Part shown: positions 31,460 to 36,977 of the stretch, in pieces
How positions within the stretch are numbered: the stretch's first letter is position 1
Layout of the letters: each line of letters starts with the position of its first letter
From: Nitrospirae bacterium JdFR-86
GTDB lineage: Bacteria > Nitrospirota > Thermodesulfovibrionia > Thermodesulfovibrionales > JdFR-86
DNA length: 36,977 nt
Assembly (NCBI GenBank): GCA_002011815.1
Contig: MTOV01000002.1
Coordinates: forward strand, 414,409-451,385
Reading direction: 5' to 3'
The notes under the pieces: model-generated
The model's database searches: none
What the model was told of the DNA's origin: nothing
Seen by the model: the letters and a program-made list of their open reading frames with translations, nothing else
Translations under genes and position numbers: made by a program

Positions 31460-32020
31460 TTACTTAGTGATAACAAAGTGCGCTCTTCTGTTTTTCGACC
31501 AGCACGCCTCATTGGACTCTGTGCATACCGGTCTTTCCTCTCCGTAGCTCAACGTCTCTATCTTGCTTGGTGCAACGCCACTGGCTGTCAGGTATTCCTT
31601 AACCGCAACTGCCCTTCTGTCTCCAAGAGCAAGGTTATATTCGTTTGTGCCTCTTTCATCGCAGTGCCCTTCTATCAGGACTTTTGCACCAGTGTCTATA
31701 AGCCACGAAGACAGCTTCTTAAGTGTCGGCTTCGCACTCTCTTTTATTTCATATCTGTCAAAGTCAAAATATATGTCATCAAAAGATGGTATCTCGCCTT
31801 CTTTGTATCCTTCCGGCAATTCTTCTGTTTCGACTTTTGCAATGTCCTGCCCGGCTATTTCAGCCTCCTGAATCTCCTTAACAGCTTCCTCTCCTTCTAT
31901 CTGTTCGGAAGTTTTTATGGCTTCCTCCCCTTCAACCCCGACACCAGACTTAACAATTTTTTTCTGAGCACAACCAAAGGCTATAAGTCCAACTATCAAA
32001 AGGATTAGAATTTTCCTCAT
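31460..32020 (-). CDS. pal: Peptidoglycan-associated lipoprotein
   Basis: 186 residues with a textbook ribosome site AAGGAGGT six bases before the ATG. The lipobox is IAFGC. A Glu-rich linker with a duplicated GEEAxK element lies at ~30-60. The OmpA-type peptidoglycan-binding domain at ~80-186 has IYFDFDRYEIKE, EGHCDERGTNEYNLALGDRRA and SYGEERPVC. It anchors the outer membrane to peptidoglycan. The duplicated linker is the only unusual feature. Confidence 0.96.
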   Translation of the reverse strand: MRKILILLIVGLIAFGCAQKKIVKSGVGVEGEEAIKTSEQIEGEEAVKEIQEAEIAGQDIAKVETEELPEGYKEGEIPSFDDIYFDFDRYEIKESAKPTLKKLSSWLIDTGAKVLIEGHCDERGTNEYNLALGDRRAVAVKEYLTASGVAPSKIETLSYGEERPVCTESNEACWSKNRRAHFVITK

Positions 32021-32045
32021 AAATTACCTCCTTACAATATCGTTC

Positions 32046-33326
32046 TCATTTTGGAGACCACCGGGGACCAAATGCCTTGATTCCCCTTGGTGTTATTCTT
32101 GTTTGCGCCTCTCCATTTGCCCTCATTATGTAAATCCCTTTTTCACCATCCCTGTCCGATGTGAAGACTATGAATCTGCCGTCAGGAGAAAAAGAAGGGT
32201 CTTCGTTGTTACCTTCCTCGGTGAGCATTGTGAGTCCTGAACCATCGGGCTTGACAATAAATATCTGATTTCTGCCCTTATATCTGCCGCTAAAGGCAAT
32301 GACATCTCCTTTCGGCGACCATGTCGGCGATGTATTATACGAGCCGTTAAATGTAATTCGAGCCTTATTATAACCAATTTTGTCCATGGTGTAAATCTGG
32401 GGACTGCCCCCTCTGTCAGAGACAAATGCAATCGTCAGCCCGTCAGGGGAAACAGCAGGCGAGACCTCTATACCTCTTTCTGAAGTAAGCCTCGTAAGCC
32501 TTGATTTCGGAATATTGTATACATAAATATCTGCAGTGCCTGCCTTTGAAGAGGACAGGGCGAATTCATTCCCGCCGGGGAAAAAATCTCCGGCTATGTT
32601 CGTCCCCTTGGAGGAAAATATAAGCATCTCCCTCTTCTTTAAAAAATCCAGCAGGTAAATCCCCCACCGTTTTTGACGTTCGGCTGAATAAAGCAGTTTT
32701 GTTCCGTCCTCTGACCAGTGAGGGGTAAGAAGCGTTCTTGCCCTGATGCCGAGGTTCTTCATTCTTCCGCCGTCCCAGTCCATCAGGTACAGTTCATGTA
32801 CCCCCTTACTTTCGACAACAAACGCTATCTTTGTCCTGAACACCCCTTTGTGACCGGTTATTTCCTTGTAAATGTCATTTGCAATGCTGTGTGCAAGCGG
32901 CACTATCATTGTCTTTTCTGCCTTATACCGTTTTTTCAGTACCGCCCTGCCCTCAAATACATCATAAAGATATATGCTTGCAATGACCTTTTTATCTACT
33001 CTTACACTCCCCTTAAGTACCACCTCTGCACCCAGCACTGACCAGTTTTCCCTGCTGAATGCCTGCTCGGGTTTCTCAATAAACGCCTTCTCGTCCAGAA
33101 GGAAAAAGAGTCCTGTAAAATCAAGGTCTTTTTTTATTATTTCGGAGATCTCCTTACCATAAGGTCCGGTTAGTTCCTGTATCGCTATGGGAAGTTGTTT
33201 CTGAGGTGAGGTTATGTCAATATAAACCTTGGCCTCTGCGCTCCGGCACGGCAGTGCAAGCTGGAGGCATAAGAGTATGAGAAATATTCCTGCACGGCAT
33301 ATGTGATTGAAAGTTTTATTCTCCAT
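32046..33326 (-). CDS. tolB: Tol-Pal system protein TolB
   Basis: 426 residues with a signal peptide (cleavage near AEA|K). The N-terminal alpha/beta domain covers ~30-165. A six-bladed PD40 propeller (~170-425) has repeats of the form PHWSEDGTKLLYSA, PAVSPDGLTIAFVSDR, PTWSPKGDVIAFSG and PSFSPDGRFIVFTSDR. It binds Pal in the periplasm. It overlaps the end of tolA by 11 bp. Confidence 0.97.
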   Translation of the reverse strand: MENKTFNHICRAGIFLILLCLQLALPCRSAEAKVYIDITSPQKQLPIAIQELTGPYGKEISEIIKKDLDFTGLFFLLDEKAFIEKPEQAFSRENWSVLGAEVVLKGSVRVDKKVIASIYLYDVFEGRAVLKKRYKAEKTMIVPLAHSIANDIYKEITGHKGVFRTKIAFVVESKGVHELYLMDWDGGRMKNLGIRARTLLTPHWSEDGTKLLYSAERQKRWGIYLLDFLKKREMLIFSSKGTNIAGDFFPGGNEFALSSSKAGTADIYVYNIPKSRLTRLTSERGIEVSPAVSPDGLTIAFVSDRGGSPQIYTMDKIGYNKARITFNGSYNTSPTWSPKGDVIAFSGRYKGRNQIFIVKPDGSGLTMLTEEGNNEDPSFSPDGRFIVFTSDRDGEKGIYIMRANGEAQTRITPRGIKAFGPRWSPK

Positions 33327-34074
33327 CCGGGTAAAACCTCACTCCGATTTCCATTTCATACGGTGGGGGGTCAAGCGGGCTTGCCTTTTGAATAGCTCTC
33401 AATGCCGAACGGTCAAACAGCAGATTACCTGAAGACTTCTCAAACCCGTTTACCTTTACCCTGCCGTCTTTCATTATCGTTATGGAGATTACGGCCTCAA
33501 CGTCCCTGGCTGCAGTGCCGGGGAACACCCACTCCTGCCATATCTTTTCCTGAACCTTACGATAGTAGTCATCCAGCACCGAAGGCTTGACCTCGGCTGG
33601 CTGCACTTTTGCACCTCTTATTGAAACTATCTGCTTCAACTTCGAGATATGCTCGACTTTTTTCTTTGCCTCCATGTCACGAATTCTCTTTGCAAGATAC
33701 TCTTCCACCTTTTTCCTTGCCTCCATGGCTTTAAGCCTCTTGGCTATATACTGCTTGAGTTCCTCTTCGTCCTCTGCGGTGATTTTTTCAGGTGCTTTTT
33801 TCACGGCTGGTTTGGCCTTTTTCAGTGTCACGCCCTCGTCCTTCGGTTTCGCCTTGGGCTTTACTGCTTTCTTCGGAGCTTTTTTCACAGGCGGAGGAGC
33901 AACCTTGGCTTTTTTAGGAGCAGGTTTTGCCTCTGGCGCTACAAGTTTCACGATATAGGGAGGGGGCATAATAAACGTGTTTGTCTTTCTCGTCATCAGC
34001 ACTACCAATAACAGGAATGCCAGGTGAATTATGAGGGACGCTGCAGTAGCCCTCTGAAGGCTTGGCTGTCTCAT
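33316..34074 (-). CDS. tolA: TolA-type energy transducer with TonB C-terminal fold
   Basis: 252 residues. One N-terminal membrane helix (~10-28, containing a SLIIHL motif) is followed by a Lys/Pro/Ala-rich linker (~45-105), a helical segment with two similar halves (AKRLKAMEARKKVEEY; AKRIRDMEAKKKVEHI) and a C-terminal domain ~165-250 (VISITIMKDGRVKVNGFEKSSGN). The last domain looks TonB-like, as in many TolA/TonB proteins, so TonB is an alternative name. The gene order (between tolR and tolB) supports TolA. ATGA overlap with tolR. Confidence 0.92.
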   Translation of the reverse strand: MRQPSLQRATAASLIIHLAFLLLVVLMTRKTNTFIMPPPYIVKLVAPEAKPAPKKAKVAPPPVKKAPKKAVKPKAKPKDEGVTLKKAKPAVKKAPEKITAEDEEELKQYIAKRLKAMEARKKVEEYLAKRIRDMEAKKKVEHISKLKQIVSIRGAKVQPAEVKPSVLDDYYRKVQEKIWQEWVFPGTAARDVEAVISITIMKDGRVKVNGFEKSSGNLLFDRSALRAIQKASPLDPPPYEMEIGVRFYPDGE

Positions 34075-34472
34075 TTCAGAGATATTGTCGGCTCAGTTAT
34101 CATTCCAAGCTTTTCTATTCCCGCCTCTCTTACCTCGCCCATGACCTGAACGACACGGCCATAAGGCACATCTTTGTCTGCCTTAAGAAATACATTTGGA
34201 TTAAGCCTGCTTATCGCCCTGAGCTTAACCCGCATTTCCTCAAGTGAAACACGGTTGCGATTCATGTATATGGTTCCGTCTTTCTTTATAGTAAGGGTAA
34301 CCCTTTCTTCAGGCGGCAGATCTTTGCCTTTTGCCTCTGGTAAATCAACATCAATGCCCTGCTGAAGAAGGGGCGCAGTAATCATGAATATAATCAGAAG
34401 CACGAGCATGACATCAACCAGCGGGGTAACATTTATCTCTGACAGTAAACCCCTTCCTCTTTCAGCCCTCAT
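34071..34472 (-). CDS. tolR: Biopolymer transport protein TolR/ExbD
   Basis: 133 residues from ATG 34472, preceded by AGGGAG; a longer frame to 34496 is less likely. The conserved LLSEINVTPLVDVMLVLLIIFMI helix carries the proton-pathway Asp. The periplasmic part has VDLPEAKG, ITIKKDGTIYMN (approximately) and VFLKADKDVPYGRVVQVM, all family features. It couples proton flow to TolA. It overlaps tolQ by 11 bp. Confidence 0.96.
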   Translation of the reverse strand: MRAERGRGLLSEINVTPLVDVMLVLLIIFMITAPLLQQGIDVDLPEAKGKDLPPEERVTLTIKKDGTIYMNRNRVSLEEMRVKLRAISRLNPNVFLKADKDVPYGRVVQVMGEVREAGIEKLGMITEPTISLK

Positions 34473-35097
34473 GTGTCTCCCTGGTGAACAGGTCAAGTAT
34501 CTCTTCAGAGAAGTCTTCCATTTCTATAATCATTCGGCGGGTTTTGCTCATATAATAGTTGTAGGCAATAACTGCCGGTATGGCAGCTGCCAGTCCCATT
34601 GCAGTGGCTATAAGCGCCTCTGCTATGCCTGGAGCAACAACAGCAAGTGATGCTGCACCTGTTGCACCAATACCCCTAAAAGAGTTCATTATGCCCCAGA
34701 CAGTGCCGAACAGCCCTATAAAGGGTGTGGTAGAGCCTGTGGTTGCAAGAAAACCAAGATAGCTTTCAAGTTTTGCACTCTCAAGCGCCTCATACCTTTT
34801 AAGAGCACGCCTTACTTCCTCCCTGTTTTGATGCGGAGAATCGTTATAAACCGCCCTGAATACATTGGAAATAGGACTTAGAATTTGTGTTTTCGATGCG
34901 GCAAAAAGTTTCTTCGGGTCCCGTGTGGACTGAAATGCCGTCATAAAAGCCAAGTTCTGCTTGCTTGCATTCTTGAGATAACGATGCTTGAAAAAAATAA
35001 TCGCCCATGAAACTACTGAAAAGAAAAGTAGAATTAGGAGTACTACCTTGACTACATACCCGGCTTGTAATATCAACTGAAAAGCAGAACTTTGCAT
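34462..35097 (-). CDS. tolQ: Biopolymer transport protein TolQ/ExbB
   Basis: 211 residues with three membrane helices (~15-35, ~120-145, ~155-180). Diagnostic segments are TTGSTTPFIGLFGTVWGIMNSF and VAPGIAEALIATAMGLAAAIPAVIAYN. It is the first gene of the tolQRAB-pal-cpoB run. There is no ribosome site at the ATG, and a good -35/-10 pair puts the transcription start at the start codon (see 35105-35134). Confidence 0.96.
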   Translation of the reverse strand: MQSSAFQLILQAGYVVKVVLLILLFFSVVSWAIIFFKHRYLKNASKQNLAFMTAFQSTRDPKKLFAASKTQILSPISNVFRAVYNDSPHQNREEVRRALKRYEALESAKLESYLGFLATTGSTTPFIGLFGTVWGIMNSFRGIGATGAASLAVVAPGIAEALIATAMGLAAAIPAVIAYNYYMSKTRRMIIEMEDFSEEILDLFTRETHEG

Positions 35098-35104
35098 ATT
35101 AAAA

Positions 35105-35134
35105 ACTTTAAAAAAATTCTCCCCTAAAAGTCAA
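35105..35134 (-). promoter_or_regulatory. Promoter of the tol operon, predicted leaderless
   Basis: TTGACT (35134-35129), an 18-base spacer and TAAAGT (35110-35105), then 7 bases to the tolQ ATG. Same -35 and spacing as the promoter at 16192-16221. A GGGGAG sequence lies inside the spacer and so would not be transcribed. Confidence 0.55.
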
Positions 35135-35161
35135 ATAACACACTTTAGTCTATATCTCAAG

Positions 35162-36007
35162 TTATTCGATAAATAAAGGCTTCGATGCCTGTTTGATTAT
35201 CCCTTTTTCCTCTGCCATACTGAATAACTCCATTACAGCCGCAACCCCTTCTTCGCCCATATCAACTGAATAGTCGTTTACATAGAGGTCTATATGCTCC
35301 TTGATTACAGAGTCCTCAAGCTCCTGGGCATACCGCTTTATGTACTGTTCAGGTTCAACCCTGTTGTTCACGGCATAGAGAACACTGTCTCTGATAAGGC
35401 TTTCAAGGTCTTCAATCAATCCTTTTCCCAGAGCCCTTTTCGCTATGATTGCACCAAGCGGTATCGGAAGTCCGGTCTTCTGCTCCCACCACTGACCGAG
35501 ATCAATAACAGAAACAAGCCCATATCTGGAATACGTAAACCTGCTTTCATGGATGATTAACCCTGCATCCACCTCGCCTTCCTTTACTGCCTGCATTATC
35601 TCATTAAACGGCATCACTTTTACGTTATCCCTGAAAGAAGGGTCATAAAGTTGAAGAAGTAAATACGCTGTGGTAAGTCTGCCAGGAATAGCAATCTTTT
35701 TACCTTTTAAATCATCCATGCTGCACTTAACCGGTGCAACAACAAGCGGACCACAGCCCCTTCCCAGTGCACCACCTGAACGCAAAAGACAGTAATCATC
35801 CCTGAGGTCTCCAAATGCATGATACGAAACCTTTGTTATATCAAGCTCTGCCCTTAGCGCCATCTGATTCAGGGTTTCCACATCCTCAAGGATTTCTCTA
35901 AATCCAAGACCTTTTGTGTCAATTCTTCCATGCACAAGTGCATAGAATATGAATGTGTCATTCGGGCAGGGAGAATAACCCAGGGTTAAGGTCTTTGCAC
36001 TATTCAT
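35162..36007 (-). CDS. mqnD: 1,4-dihydroxy-6-naphthoate synthase (futalosine menaquinone pathway)
   Basis: 281 residues. LGYSPCPNDTFIFYALVHG at the N-terminus, KVSYHAFGDLRDDYCLLRSGGALGRGCGPLVVA, KKIAIPGRLTTAYLLLQLY, GLIIHESRFTY and LPIPLGAIIAKRAL are the conserved substrate-binding and active-site regions of MqnD, a periplasmic-binding-protein-like enzyme acting on cyclic dehypoxanthinyl futalosine. It implies menaquinone made by the futalosine route, which fits an anaerobic respirer. TATAAT on the minus strand lies 9 bases before the ATG, with no ribosome site. Confidence 0.95.
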   Translation of the reverse strand: MNSAKTLTLGYSPCPNDTFIFYALVHGRIDTKGLGFREILEDVETLNQMALRAELDITKVSYHAFGDLRDDYCLLRSGGALGRGCGPLVVAPVKCSMDDLKGKKIAIPGRLTTAYLLLQLYDPSFRDNVKVMPFNEIMQAVKEGEVDAGLIIHESRFTYSRYGLVSVIDLGQWWEQKTGLPIPLGAIIAKRALGKGLIEDLESLIRDSVLYAVNNRVEPEQYIKRYAQELEDSVIKEHIDLYVNDYSVDMGEEGVAAVMELFSMAEEKGIIKQASKPLFIE

Positions 36008-36071
36008 CTTAATGAGATTATAACCGTAAAAGACTCCTATAATCCAACTGGCAGGCAGTTAAGAAAGTTTT

Positions 36072-36977
36072 TTAATATGAAAGGAATACCGGAGGTTTTT
36101 TGGGCATTCCGGTCTGTGGATCCAGTTTTGCCATACCAATGGCAAGAGTATAATCCCTGCTTTCACCTGGCAGCAGGAGTTGGTTAAGCCAGCCTATGCT
36201 TATAACCCTGTCTGAACTGCTCGAAAGAGGAACAGACTCATTACAACAACGCTCAATGGAATTTGACAGAAATACAAACGAAGGCGCGGGACTAATCCAT
36301 TCCACAAAGTTCGCATAACCTGAAAAATCATGACTCTCACCAGCAGCATCATTGCCATAATCCCAGTAACCAACATATTTGTATCTGACTGGAGAAATAA
36401 ACGTCTCGGTCTTTATGAGACCATCAGCATACCAGCCAACATCCCCTCTGGATGCACCATAATGGCCTACCCACGGCTCATCACCCCATGAATAGCCGTA
36501 TACGACAGGTTCAGAACCAATATTCGTAAACCTGACCTTTAAAATAAAATAATCCTCTCCTGCCCTGAAAGAGACAAACCGCTTCATCTGTATCCTGCTC
36601 TTTTCGAGAACCAGCTCATGGTCGCTCTCAAGTATCACCTCTTCCTCTGTGTCCTTCAACACCTTGCTTCCAAGATACCTCCATCTTATGGGAAGCACTG
36701 AAACTGGTTTCTCACCGAAGATTTTAAACCCTTCATCAACAGCGCACCATATATGGTGCCAGTCTTCTCCATCGTAGTAGCCGAAACCACTTGAGTCGTG
36801 GTCGTCAGCCCTTGAGGGGTCGCCGTAGGGCAGGTCTCCGCCTAAAAACAGCCCATGGGGCCTTCTGTCACCTATCTCAAACCTTGAAAAACAAAGCGAC
36901 AACATCGAACCATCAGACCTGAACTGCTTGACTCCCCCAACCCCTACCTCACTGTCCCATGAAAGCTCAAGTATAGG
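36072..36977 (-). CDS. Unrecognised beta-rich protein, cut by the right window edge
   Basis: The frame is open from the stop at 36072 to the window edge. The first ATG, at 36905, is probably internal because the 24 codons before it (for example VGVGGVKQFRSDG) continue the same strand-rich character. About 302 residues are visible. It is rich in Trp, Tyr and Gly with alternating strands (YFILKVRFTNIGSEPVVYGY, DEPWVGHYGASRGDVGWYADG). A double cysteine occurs in ERCCNES. I recognise no family; a carbohydrate-related beta-sandwich is conceivable but unproven. It lies 64 bp upstream of mqnD on the same strand. Confidence 0.8.
   Translation of the reverse strand, partial: PILELSWDSEVGVGGVKQFRSDGSMLSLCFSRFEIGDRRPHGLFLGGDLPYGDPSRADDHDSSGFGYYDGEDWHHIWCAVDEGFKIFGEKPVSVLPIRWRYLGSKVLKDTEEEVILESDHELVLEKSRIQMKRFVSFRAGEDYFILKVRFTNIGSEPVVYGYSWGDEPWVGHYGASRGDVGWYADGLIKTETFISPVRYKYVGYWDYGNDAAGESHDFSGYANFVEWISPAPSFVFLSNSIERCCNESVPLSSSSDRVISIGWLNQLLLPGESRDYTLAIGMAKLDPQTGMPKKPPVFLSY

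Overview
The window looks like chromosome of an anaerobic, possibly thermophilic, Gram-negative bacterium. Nitrospirota of the Thermodesulfovibrio type is my best guess, with Desulfuromonadota-like lineages as the alternative. The grounds are a complete Tol-Pal operon and a LapA/LapB-like protein (so an outer membrane), a futalosine-pathway menaquinone gene (mqnD), many c-type multiheme cytochromes, heavy use of AGA/AGG and ATA codons, and 'archaeal-flavoured' genes (archaemetzincin, AMMECR1, RNA-ligase-partner PIN protein). The taxonomic call is inference.

Region 1 (1-11235, all minus strand) reads as one long operon, transcribed right to left. It begins with two tandem small HTH-like proteins, followed by a large outer-membrane beta-barrel carrying an Asn/Trp/Gly hexapeptide repeat, a PpiC-type prolyl isomerase, an NHL-propeller lipoprotein and an eight-motif cytochrome. 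It ends with a tetraheme cytochrome resembling OmcE-type nanowire subunits, a 921-residue NHL/FG-GAP protein and a multiheme cytochrome cut by the left window edge. Several joints overlap by 1-11 bp. The upstream gap holds two identical 16-bp dyad sites 158 bp apart.

Region 2 (11236-17409) looks like a second, smaller cytochrome module. A second OmcE-like tetraheme protein has a strong sigma-54-type promoter and its own terminator. It lies between two paralogous polytopic membrane proteins (GT-C-like, with C-terminal TPRs), and a second NHL lipoprotein follows. Together regions 1 and 2 are most simply read as two extracellular-cytochrome-filament (electron export) systems with secretion and assembly partners.

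Region 3 (17415-23603) is mainly housekeeping: nadD, rsfS, rlmH, a LapA-LapB-like fusion and an RNA-ligase-partner PIN protein in one minus-strand run. Archaemetzincin, a divergent pair of XRE regulators with a palindromic operator, and an ICMT-like membrane methyltransferase follow.

Region 4 (23801-30009, plus strand) carries dinB, then a tight run of PRC/MgtE-N/CBS protein, an atypical NRAMP-family transporter, mtnA, a polyprenyl diphosphate synthase and an AMMECR1 protein. Region 5 (30010-36977, minus strand) carries tolQ-tolR-tolA-tolB-pal-cpoB-moaC, mqnD upstream of them, and an unrecognised protein cut by the right window edge.

Two window-wide patterns stand out. Many first genes of transcription units lack a Shine-Dalgarno sequence and have a -10-like hexamer 5-10 bp before the start codon, suggesting leaderless mRNAs. 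Four convergent gene pairs abut or overlap with no room for terminators. I saw no tRNA, rRNA, CRISPR array or insertion sequence.
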